Positions 1 to 6,317 of a stretch of 8,267 bases of DNA are shown one piece after another. The notes beneath the pieces are model-generated. The model saw only the letters and a program-made list of their open reading frames with translations, did not search any database and was not told the DNA's origin. A program made the position numbers and the translations under genes. The stretch lies in assembly GCA_905236605.1 (NCBI GenBank), contig CAJORD010000191.1, positions 1 to 8,267 of the forward strand, read 5' to 3'. Source of the DNA: an uncultured Synergistales bacterium (GTDB taxonomy: Bacteria; Synergistota; Synergistia; Synergistales; Aminobacteriaceae). Numbering within the stretch: position 1 is the stretch's first letter; every line of letters starts with the position of its first letter.

Positions 1-1
1 C

Positions 2-1699
2 TCGGTGAATTATATCACGGACAACGGCACGGGAACTTTGACAGAATCTCAAGACGTGCTTCCAAAAATTTCTTCGCAGACTGATGGCTATCCTTACTAC
101 GACGAAATCGAATCTTTCAAGCTCAACAATCAAAATCGAGTTTTCGTTTTGCGTCGAGATTCAAGCACAAGCGCAACGGCCATTATATACAATCCTGAAA
201 ATTTTTCTACACCGTTAGCAAGTAAAGAACTCGCGATAACGTCAGGACATTGGGGCGGGCTTGAAGCGTTCGGCTCAAATATAATCTTTGCGAAGTCGAA
301 CAACATTTACAAAATGAATCCGACAACGGGCGAAATTATTGACACTTACAAATATGCAGATAATACCGGCTCCGAAGTCGATGTGTTAGTGCATGACGGT
401 TCGATATTCGCAGGCGAAGCCATTAGTGATAACGGCGGCGTCAGTTACAAACTTGAAATTATGGACGAGTTAGGCAACGTGACAGGAACAGTCGCGAATT
501 TTAATCCGGTAATGATTTCGAGCGGCTCAAAACTTTATTTCTATGATAATTTTTCGTCGCGTTCACACTTAGACCCCGGAGTCTTCCTCATGAAGCACGA
601 GAAAGCCAAGAACGTTAATACTGACGTAACGTCCGAATCGTTTAATCCTGACGATTACTCCACGAAAGTTGTAGAAAGTCAAGTAGCAGGCATTTGTCCG
701 GACGGCAACGGCGGATTTTATTACATTCCTGTTGACAATCCCATAACGAATAACACCGGCAATTACAACGCTAACGACTACACCGGAACTCATGTTTATC
801 ATTACGACGGCACAAACGCAACGGAAGTTTACGCTTCAACAGACATGATCGGCTACGTAGGCTACGATCCATTGAGCAAAACTTTATTTATCGGTTCGCT
901 CCATGTTATTGGCGATGATTTACATTACGGTGACAGCGAGCCGAATATTTCTATCGTGGCTTTAAGAGCAAACTCAAGCGGAAAGTTTGAGGCTGTTACG
1001 ACGTTCCCCAATGTTGGCAACATAAATATTGCTCTCGTCAGCAAAACTCCTTCAAACTCAACGCAAAACGATTCTACAAACAACAACACTGACACTAACA
1101 ATCAGACAAACAACGACACTTACGAACGTCCTAGCACAACGATAACTGAAGATAACAAAAAAGAAATTCGTGACGCATTGAAAGAAACTTTCCAAGAACT
1201 CGCGGACCTGATCACTGATGACACGGAAGTATTTTATATTGAAGATTCTGATGCCGAAGTCGGAACAACGAGAAGCGAAAGCGATGTTCAAGCCGATGAA
1301 GTGCCATCAGGCCAAGTGCTTGCAAAAGTTTTGCCCGCGACAACGATAAAGACACCGGGAATTTATTATTTCACTGTCGATTTATCGAACTTGACGGCCG
1401 GAGCGACGATTTATTGGCACTCATGCCCGCGCAATGTAATTAACAATAATGTAAGTGCGGCAGCGAGTGATTCAGATAGCGCGGCGGTGTTCTATACGTC
1501 GGACATGAAAAAGACTTCGACAGTACCGACAACGGACAAATCTGTAATTGTAGCGACGTATCTGGACGCGGGGAATTATGCTCCGATAATCACGACTGCT
1601 TCAGAAAATAAAAATCTTAATTCGAGCAGCGGCGGTTGTAACGCAGGATTGAGCTTCGCGGGCCTGCTCTTAGGATTGCTATTAATCAAACGAAAATAA
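2..1699 (+). CDS. Surface protein, propeller-like, with Synergist-CTERM tail (5' partial)
   Basis: The frame is open to the left edge, so the N-terminus and any signal peptide lie outside. The GTG at 5 is an internal Val codon or at best an unsupported start, with no ribosome site or signal peptide behind it. Counting from that codon, residues 1 to about 345 are beta-rich with repeated short strands and turns of the type N-x-I-Y-K-M-N-P-T-T-G, G-F-Y-Y-I-P and H-V-Y-H-Y-D-G. This resembles beta-propeller proteins; I cannot name a family. Residues 346-381 are an Asn/Thr-rich linker. Residues 382-542 form a domain with a W-H-S-C-P-R motif (471-476) that is also found at the end of the next gene. 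Residues 543-564 are G-G-C-N-A-G, a Leu-rich helix and K-R-K, a Synergist-CTERM-like sorting tail. The expected location is the cell envelope surface. Function is unknown; a ligand-binding or adhesive role is only inference. A terminator follows 22 bases after the stop. Confidence 0.85.
   Translation, partial: SVNYITDNGTGTLTESQDVLPKISSQTDGYPYYDEIESFKLNNQNRVFVLRRDSSTSATAIIYNPENFSTPLASKELAITSGHWGGLEAFGSNIIFAKSNNIYKMNPTTGEIIDTYKYADNTGSEVDVLVHDGSIFAGEAISDNGGVSYKLEIMDELGNVTGTVANFNPVMISSGSKLYFYDNFSSRSHLDPGVFLMKHEKAKNVNTDVTSESFNPDDYSTKVVESQVAGICPDGNGGFYYIPVDNPITNNTGNYNANDYTGTHVYHYDGTNATEVYASTDMIGYVGYDPLSKTLFIGSLHVIGDDLHYGDSEPNISIVALRANSSGKFEAVTTFPNVGNINIALVSKTPSNSTQNDSTNNNTDTNNQTNNDTYERPSTTITEDNKKEIRDALKETFQELADLITDDTEVFYIEDSDAEVGTTRSESDVQADEVPSGQVLAKVLPATTIKTPGIYYFTVDLSNLTAGATIYWHSCPRNVINNNVSAAASDSDSAAVFYTSDMKKTSTVPTTDKSVIVATYLDAGNYAPIITTASENKNLNSSSGGCNAGLSFAGLLLGLLLIKRK
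1040..1147 (+). other. Asn/Thr-rich linker in the first surface protein
   Basis: Residues 346-381 of the visible product are almost entirely Asn, Thr, Ser, Asp and Gln. The stretch joins the propeller-like part to the C-terminal domain and is probably a flexible, extended spacer. It contains five N-x-S/T triplets within about 26 residues, but composition alone explains this. Confidence 0.6.
1148..1630 (+). other. Shared C-terminal domain (copy 1) with W-H-S-C-P-R motif
   Basis: Residues 382-542 align from end to end with residues 1275-1431 of the next gene. Both begin with an amphipathic helix (K-E-I-R-D-A-L-K here) and then T-E-V-F. They share a T-R-S-x-S-D-V segment, an L-P-A-T segment, the P-x-x-Y-x-F-x-V-D-x-S strand, the W-H-x-C-P-R motif, an A-V-F-Y strand, T-V-P-x-x-D-K, and A-G-x-Y-A-P-I-I. 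I do not recognise the domain. Its constant position just before the sorting tail suggests a membrane-proximal stalk or a recognition module for the sorting machinery; that role is inference. Confidence 0.7.
1631..1696 (+). other. Synergist-CTERM-like sorting tail (copy 1)
   Basis: The last 22 residues are G-G-C-N-A-G, a hydrophobic Leu/Gly/Ala helix and I-K-R-K. The Gly-Cys-Asn-Ala-Gly motif followed by one membrane-spanning helix and a basic end is the pattern I know for Synergist-CTERM signals, which are analogous to GlyGly-CTERM and MYXO-CTERM. Such tails are thought to be cleaved by a membrane protease and leave the protein on the surface. The processing enzyme is not in this window. Confidence 0.8.
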
Positions 1700-1721
1700 A
1701 ATTAAACATAAGAAATTTCAA

Positions 1722-1752
1722 GGCTCCGGTTAAATCGCCGGAGTCTTTTTTT
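1722..1752 (+). terminator. Rho-independent terminator after the first surface gene
   Basis: An 8-bp stem, GGCTCCGG (1722-1729) with CCGGAGTC (1738-1745), contains one G-U pair and closes an 8-base loop. Seven T follow directly (1746-1752). It lies 22 bases after the stop at 1699 and before the next promoter, so the two forward genes are separate transcription units. There is no A-run on the left side, so it should act only on forward transcripts. Confidence 0.88.
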
Positions 1753-1774
1753 ATGCGGCGCTTTCTAAATTTAA

Positions 1775-1803
1775 TTGACTTTAGGGGGGGGGAATTGTAT
1801 ATT
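1775..1803 (+). promoter_or_regulatory. Sigma70-type promoter with a G9 spacer tract
   Basis: The -35 TTGACT (1775-1780) and the -10 TATATT (1798-1803) are separated by exactly 17 bases, the preferred spacing. Each hexamer differs from the consensus at one position. The spacer holds nine consecutive G (1784-1792). Transcription should start near 1810, giving a leader of roughly 54 bases before the ATG at 1864. A homopolymer at this place can change hexamer spacing by slippage, so the promoter may be phase-variable; that part is inference. Confidence 0.75.
1784..1792 (+). repeat. Poly-G tract of nine bases
   Basis: Nine G in a row is the longest homopolymer I noticed in this AT-leaning window. 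It sits in the spacer between the -35 and -10 hexamers. It lies upstream of the expected transcription start, so length changes would alter the promoter and not the mRNA or the protein. Confidence 0.9.
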
Positions 1804-1847
1804 ATCCAAGCTACTTACTTATCTACCAATCATATTACTTAATTTTT

Positions 1848-1863
1848 AAAAGGAGGTCCTTTT
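1848..1863 (+). promoter_or_regulatory. Strong ribosome-binding site inside a palindrome
   Basis: AGGAGG (1851-1856) lies seven bases before the ATG at 1864, a near-ideal ribosome site that fixes the start of the large gene. The site is embedded in AAAAGGA-GG-TCCTTTT, whose arms are inverted copies. In the mRNA it could fold into a small hairpin of about 6 bp with a 4-base loop that covers the ribosome site. Such a hairpin would be weak because four of its pairs are A-U. Confidence 0.85.
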
Positions 1864-1929
1864 ATGCGCAAATTTCTTTTAGTTCTGACGCTCTTAGCGT
1901 TGGCTATTGTACCATGCACAGCTTATGCG
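1864..1929 (+). other. Sec signal peptide
   Basis: The first 22 residues have a basic start (M-R-K), a hydrophobic core (L-L-V-L-T-L-L-A-L-A) and an A-Y-A cut site followed by Asp23. The Cys at residue 18 is preceded by Pro and does not form a lipobox, so signal peptidase I processing is expected. Confidence 0.88.
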
Positions 1930-4900
1930 GACGTTGCAGAGCCGTTCAAAGATTTCGGACTTCATTTAGGTCAAACGAATTACACGAACGGCAGCGTTTA
2001 TTTCCGTGAGGGCGACACTCCATATTATGGCGAGGTCAAAACTTACAACGTCAGCGACTACGAATATTTTCTCGGCGGAACTTTGAAAGCTGGTTACAAA
2101 GGCCGAGCACCGTTCGGGACGTTGACAATTCTTAGCGGCGACACTCCGATTCAGCGTGAACTGACGCCGGGAAGCGATTCCAGAATAATTTCTTGCGATG
2201 GCGATACGTTTGTTAGATACGATTTAGATTTATATTATTTATATTATTCCATGAGCCGATCCCGCTCGCAAGACGTGCTCTGGAATTTGTACACGTCGCC
2301 CGATGCCAACGTTACCGTGGGCAGTGCGACCGTTCCGCCGTACAGCTCACTCGCACTTAAGCCAAAATCAAAAGACCTCGCCGCAGATGAAATTGTTCCG
2401 TATTTCAAGGAAATTTTGAGCAGCGACAACAAGACCATCGAAGCGATCGAGTTAAGTTTTGTTAAGTCTGGCGATTTTGAAACGCCTGTTACAGATTCAA
2501 TCACTGAAGTTAGAGTTTCTGTGAACTATCTATGCACACGCAAAACCGAATACGACCCCGATAATTTCTATAAAAGCAAAGAATATTACTCCTACACTTT
2601 CAGCGGCAAAGATAACATTATCACTAGTGCCGACTTGCCCGAAGCCGAAGACGGAGTTTCATATTCAATTTCCAGCGTTGAGAACGCAACTGTTTATTAC
2701 AGGCTTGGCGAAGGTGCTTATCGATGGGATTTTCAAAAGGCCGATTACGCTTCTGAAATCGAATGGGGAGAACTCGCGCTTGATAAACAGCCGTTAACGC
2801 TCTTAGCCGGACAAGACCCACAAGAGATTACAATCAAATTGCCGTCGTCGTTCATGGAAATCGAAGAAAGTGGCGATAAGTGGCTTCTGCCGATTGAGCA
2901 GCGCATTTATCACTATGACGAAGAGACCGGCGAAGAAACAGAGGAAATCATTCCTTACAGAGAAGTTGAAGAAAATTATTTTGTCTCAACAAAAAATTCT
3001 AGTGTGTTGACGCTCGATGAAGGTTCTTTCAACTATAAGAAAGGCTCCGCTGATCTCTCGACATGGAACGGCCTCGACTATCAAGACTACAAAGCGACAG
3101 TTTCATTCAAATTGCTTGCTCAAGAACCTGGCTTGACGATGTTAATTTTGAATTTGCCTGTAGGCAATGGCACACAAACTTTCTATCGCGAAGTTAATGT
3201 TGTTGACTCTAAACTCAATCTTCCTGAAACCGGCAAGGACTACTTAAAGCCGACTCTTAACACTCATATTTCAAGGGCTTTAATCGCGGCAGGGAAACCT
3301 TATTATCCGTCAGCAAAATTTGAAGGTCTTGAACTCGGAATCGACGCAAGCGCCTACACAGCCAATCCCGGCAGCTATATAAATGCAAATGCCAACAATG
3401 GCTTTATAACTTTCAGAAAAGGCAATCACGGCGAAAGTTATAGATTTTACTGGAACGCTCATGTGAACGACTCCGGAACAGAGTTCGAGAGCAGCCTTTG
3501 GGATAATGTATTATCTTACGGCGGAGATAATCCTGGCTATAGTTATTATTTGTTCAGATACGAAGACATCAATAATTATTCATACTGGTGGGAAAGCAAC
3601 GTTCACATTACTAGCATCGATGCTGAAGGTGAGCCTATGGAATTAAATGAAATTCACAATAGCACTCTGCTAAAAATTCCAGCGTTGAATTTCAAAACCA
3701 CGGCGCAGCAGCTTGAATCTTTCGTTCCTTACTTTGAATCTCAATATGACGAAGACGGAAACGTTATCGCGCTTGCATGGTCGTTTGTAAATTCAAAGAC
3801 GATGGCCAAGGTTACTCCGACAATTACCAATCTCACAATTAACGACCGGAAATTTACAGGTACAAGCGGGACGCTGACGTCAAAGGATTTCGATACGACT
3901 GACGACGAAGGCAATGTTATTGGCAACGATTGGCAGCCTAATGACGTTAGCTTCTCTTATGAAGCTGACGGCGTAACTTATCGATGGGACTTTTCCAGAG
4001 ACTACAGCTGGTGGTATAGCAACTCCACAATCTACGTGGGCGAGGCTACAGGTTTCTGGTTTGGCAGCGATTCAGAGCCTATCGTCGTTATTCAAAGCAC
4101 CGATATAATCAGCCAAGACTCAATCGAATATGACGACGATGATTATTACAATAGCTATCGTGTTATAGTAAAAGGTTTGAAGGCTGGCACTTCGGCTATG
4201 GCAATAATCGCGAAGAATGAATATAATCTCGACTGGGGATATTTAATCAGAAATTACTTCGTAACGGTTAAAGAAGCTTCAGAGCCGATAGAAGAAGATT
4301 ATACGGAGATTTACCCGAGCAACTTCTATCTGGACTCCTGGATTTCTGAAGGCTACGCTTCAATAATCGAAGGCAAGACGTACTATGACGAAGACGACAG
4401 CGAAAACGACGCAAAAATCGAAGTTACCCTTCGCCGTTTATACAGAGTTTCAAGCACAGCCTATGAAAAGTATAAAGATTTATTCAAAGGCAAGCTGTCG
4501 CTTTACAGCAATGATAAATTCGTTCAGTCGTTCGACATTGAGCCTTCGGACGAGCACGGATTATACGAAGCATACGAAGGTAGCAACATCATATATTATT
4601 TTTATGTAAGTTACTTGCTCACTGAACAGCTCGGCTTAGGTTCTGACATTGACGTAAACGGCCTAACTTTCAAATGGGAGTTTCCGTTAAGCGGTGACAA
4701 AGTCATCAATAGAAACGGCGAGGGGACTATTTCGCCCTATAGCGACAGCAAGAAGACTCTCAAAGAGCAGTTCGCGACTTACAAACCGTACATTAAACTC
4801 AATCGCGACGGCCTCAATGTTAAAAGCTTCGAATGGTACTTTGTCGATTCAGCCGATAATCGCATAGCGACGCCGACGAGCATTGGCGATAACGTTGTGT

Positions 4901-6234
4901 TCTATCTTCCGTATTTGCCTCGTGAAGATGAAGAAGACTATTATCGTAGCGAGCTGAAAGTCAGCAAAGACCAGAGCGTCGTTAATATTAATTTACCCGA
5001 GCGCGCCGTCGATGGGATACAGTTAGAATTTACAGATAACAATGTCGGGTATAGCTGGTGGTTCTCTCTTGCTAACAGCAGCTCAGCGTTCAAGTGGAAC
5101 GCGACGGACAACGCTTATCCGTTAGTTATGACGGTTGGCGACGCTAAGACAATCACAATTACTCATGACTATGACGGCTCCAGAAAATTGACTCCTTATG
5201 TCGGAAATTCTGATGTTGTTAATATGGAAGTTCTTTCAACTTCGGCCACGTCCATAACGGTGAAGCTCACAGCGAAGGCCGCAGGTATGACTTCAATAAG
5301 ACTTTCAGCAGGCGCAGATAGCTATACGTCATCGCCGCGCGAGATTTGGGTAGCTGATTCTTCAGGCAATGTCCCGCACCTGACGAAGAATATCGAAGAC
5401 TTTATGGAAAAACTCACTCTTGAAGAAGTCAAGCAAGATGATAAGTCCGAAGATACAAAGCCTGAGGATAACACCAAAACTGAAGACACTGACGATGGCA
5501 AAAAGACAGGCAACGAAGAAAAAGTAAATCAGGGCGGCGATGAGAAGCAACCGGTAAGCGACAACACCGATGACAACAAAGAAACGGTAATTAACAACAA
5601 CACAGGTGGCGGCGGTGAAACTGTAATCCCGCAGGATAACGTTACGCCTGAATCTAAGCCTTTTGAGAAGCCTGACTTCGCTTTGACGGACGAGCGCAAG
5701 GAAACAATTCGTGAAGCACTAAAGGAAATCTTCGCAGAAATTTTGAATTTCATTGACGAAGCTACGGAAGTTTTCTTTATGACGGACGAAGCCGGCATTG
5801 GAAACACGCGAAGCGTTTCTGACGTTAAAGACGAAGAAGTCCCAAGTGATGAACAGCTTGCTGCGCCGTTGCCCGCAACTGAAATCACGAAACCGGCGGT
5901 TTATGTGTTCAAGGTCGATGTTTCTATGCTTAAAGTTGGTGCGCCTTTGTTCTGGCACGCTTGCCCGAGAGATTCTGTAGCAGCGGCAGCAGATAATGAA
6001 GACGATACGGCTGTGTTTTATAACGCCGACATGTCGCAGCGAATTACAACAGTCCCTGCGGATAAAAACGTAGTTGTTGCAGCGTACATGGGAGCGGGCA
6101 GTTACGCACCGATAATCGCAACTTCATCAACGAAGACAAATACTCTTGGTTCAAGCGGCAGCGGTTGCAACGCAGGATTGAGCCTCGCGAGCTTGCTCTT
6201 AGGTTTGTTCTTAATCAAACGAAAATCAGCTTAA
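1864..6234 (+). CDS. Large secreted repeat protein with Synergist-CTERM tail
   Basis: This complete gene encodes 1456 residues; the ATG is set by the AGGAGG seven bases upstream and by the signal peptide that follows it directly. Residues 1-22 are a Sec signal peptide with a predicted cut at A-Y-A/D. Residues 23-1165 form three tandem units. Each has a P-Y-F/I element followed by an F-V-x-S strand, a Y-x-W-x-F motif (tryptophans at 288, 708 and 1065) and an Ig-like closing strand around a P-G or A-G turn (423, 775, 1141). Residues 1166-1274 are an acidic, Asn/Lys-rich linker. Residues 1275-1431 repeat the C-terminal domain of the upstream gene, with W-H-A-C-P-R at 1364-1369. Residues 1432-1456 are the G-C-N-A-G sorting tail. 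It is rich in Tyr, Trp and acidic residues. The expected place is the outer surface, possibly as an adhesin or binding protein; no enzymatic motif is visible. It has its own promoter with a G9 spacer and a terminator after the stop. Confidence 0.93.
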   Translation: MRKFLLVLTLLALAIVPCTAYADVAEPFKDFGLHLGQTNYTNGSVYFREGDTPYYGEVKTYNVSDYEYFLGGTLKAGYKGRAPFGTLTILSGDTPIQRELTPGSDSRIISCDGDTFVRYDLDLYYLYYSMSRSRSQDVLWNLYTSPDANVTVGSATVPPYSSLALKPKSKDLAADEIVPYFKEILSSDNKTIEAIELSFVKSGDFETPVTDSITEVRVSVNYLCTRKTEYDPDNFYKSKEYYSYTFSGKDNIITSADLPEAEDGVSYSISSVENATVYYRLGEGAYRWDFQKADYASEIEWGELALDKQPLTLLAGQDPQEITIKLPSSFMEIEESGDKWLLPIEQRIYHYDEETGEETEEIIPYREVEENYFVSTKNSSVLTLDEGSFNYKKGSADLSTWNGLDYQDYKATVSFKLLAQEPGLTMLILNLPVGNGTQTFYREVNVVDSKLNLPETGKDYLKPTLNTHISRALIAAGKPYYPSAKFEGLELGIDASAYTANPGSYINANANNGFITFRKGNHGESYRFYWNAHVNDSGTEFESSLWDNVLSYGGDNPGYSYYLFRYEDINNYSYWWESNVHITSIDAEGEPMELNEIHNSTLLKIPALNFKTTAQQLESFVPYFESQYDEDGNVIALAWSFVNSKTMAKVTPTITNLTINDRKFTGTSGTLTSKDFDTTDDEGNVIGNDWQPNDVSFSYEADGVTYRWDFSRDYSWWYSNSTIYVGEATGFWFGSDSEPIVVIQSTDIISQDSIEYDDDDYYNSYRVIVKGLKAGTSAMAIIAKNEYNLDWGYLIRNYFVTVKEASEPIEEDYTEIYPSNFYLDSWISEGYASIIEGKTYYDEDDSENDAKIEVTLRRLYRVSSTAYEKYKDLFKGKLSLYSNDKFVQSFDIEPSDEHGLYEAYEGSNIIYYFYVSYLLTEQLGLGSDIDVNGLTFKWEFPLSGDKVINRNGEGTISPYSDSKKTLKEQFATYKPYIKLNRDGLNVKSFEWYFVDSADNRIATPTSIGDNVVFYLPYLPREDEEDYYRSELKVSKDQSVVNINLPERAVDGIQLEFTDNNVGYSWWFSLANSSSAFKWNATDNAYPLVMTVGDAKTITITHDYDGSRKLTPYVGNSDVVNMEVLSTSATSITVKLTAKAAGMTSIRLSAGADSYTSSPREIWVADSSGNVPHLTKNIEDFMEKLTLEEVKQDDKSEDTKPEDNTKTEDTDDGKKTGNEEKVNQGGDEKQPVSDNTDDNKETVINNNTGGGGETVIPQDNVTPESKPFEKPDFALTDERKETIREALKEIFAEILNFIDEATEVFFMTDEAGIGNTRSVSDVKDEEVPSDEQLAAPLPATEITKPAVYVFKVDVSMLKVGAPLFWHACPRDSVAAAADNEDDTAVFYNADMSQRITTVPADKNVVVAAYMGAGSYAPIIATSSTKTNTLGSSGSGCNAGLSLASLLLGLFLIKRKSA
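1930..3207 (+). repeat. Surface-protein repeat unit 1 (residues 23-448)
   Basis: The first and longest of three diverged tandem units. Its landmarks are P-Y-F at 179-181, S-F-V at 198-200, Y-R-W-D-F at 286-290 and the Ig-like closing strand around P-G at 422-423, ending in V-N-V-V-D. The distance from the Trp to the closing turn is 135 residues, against 67 and 76 in units 2 and 3, so this unit carries an insertion of about 60 residues in its last subdomain. Unit borders are approximate. Confidence 0.6.
3208..4275 (+). repeat. Surface-protein repeat unit 2 (residues 449-804)
   Basis: The second unit has P-Y-F at 622-624, S-F-V-N-S from 640, Y-R-W-D-F at 706-710 and the closing element L-K-A-G-T-S (772-777), ending near V-T-V-K-E. 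The pentapeptide Y-R-W-D-F is identical to that of unit 1. The region before P-Y-F is rich in Tyr and Trp. Borders are approximate. Confidence 0.6.
4276..5358 (+). repeat. Surface-protein repeat unit 3 (residues 805-1165)
   Basis: The third unit has P-Y-I at 975-977, Y-F-V-D-S at 992-996, Y-S-W-W-F at 1063-1067 and A-A-G-M-T-S near 1139-1144, ending in I-W-V-A-D. The last ~75 residues (set out as D-A-K-T-I-T-I, then T-S-I-T-V-K-L-T-A-K-A-A-G) look like a bacterial Ig-like (Big) fold. The distance from the closing turn of one unit to the P-Y element of the next is 200 and 201 residues, which supports a true repeat. Confidence 0.6.
5359..5685 (+). other. Acidic low-complexity linker
   Basis: Residues 1166-1274 are dominated by Asp, Glu, Lys, Asn, Thr and Gly with few hydrophobic residues after about 1190. 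It is probably an extended spacer between the repeat region and the C-terminal domain, equivalent in position to the Asn/Thr-rich linker of the upstream gene. Confidence 0.65.
5686..6156 (+). other. Shared C-terminal domain (copy 2) with W-H-A-C-P-R motif
   Basis: Residues 1275-1431 match residues 382-542 of the upstream surface protein over the whole length, by eye at close to half of the positions. The Cys of W-H-A-C-P-R (1367) is the only Cys of the domain and is conserved in both copies, as are the neighbouring Trp, His, Pro and Arg. No known family was recognised. Confidence 0.7.
6157..6231 (+). other. Synergist-CTERM-like sorting tail (copy 2)
   Basis: Residues 1432-1456 are G-S-G-C-N-A-G, a Leu-rich helix and I-K-R-K-S-A. 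The DNA from 6161 to 6225 matches 1632-1696 without gaps at 58 of 65 bases by hand count, so the two tails are close relatives. This copy has two extra residues after K-R-K. Confidence 0.8.
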
Positions 6235-6254
6235 ATAAAAGCACAAAAAAAATT

Positions 6255-6301
6255 GCCCTCTGGAAAAACCGACGGGAGGCCCGCTGCCAGAGGGCTTTTT
6301 T
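6255..6301. terminator. Bidirectional nested-hairpin terminator
   Basis: The stem GCCCTCTGG (6255-6263) pairs perfectly with CCAGAGGGC (6287-6295). Within the loop a second small stem, CGGG (6273-6276) with CCCG (6280-6283), can form. Six T follow on the right (6296-6301), ending the forward gene, and eight A precede on the left (6245-6252), which read as a T-run for the reverse gene. It sits between two convergent genes whose stops are at 6234 and 6318, so it probably serves both. Confidence 0.88.
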
Positions 6302-6317
6302 AATTTCGACTATTTGA

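Noticed and set aside
5..7. GTG as start codon of the first surface gene
   Set aside because: The frame stays open to the window edge, no ribosome-binding sequence can be seen and no signal peptide follows, although the product has a surface-sorting tail. The gene is taken as cut by the window.
1040..1147. Cluster of N-x-S/T triplets as N-glycosylation sites
   Set aside because: A stretch made almost only of Asn, Thr, Ser and Asp will contain such triplets by chance, and no glycosyltransferase is present in the window.
569..1291. Two reverse-strand open frames of 77 codons in the first surface gene
   Set aside because: They are opposite a well-supported coding frame and have no start context or recognisable domain; they are shadows.
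1912..1923. Possible lipobox around Cys18 of the large surface protein
   Set aside because: The residue before Cys is Pro and the -3 to -1 positions do not fit a lipobox. An A-Y-A signal peptidase I site follows directly.
5529..5958. Reverse-strand open frames of 79-119 codons opposite the linker and C-terminal domain of the large surface gene
   Set aside because: They lie opposite a clearly real gene with signal peptide, repeats and sorting tail. I see no ribosome site or protein-like features, and the open frames follow from the codon bias of the forward gene.
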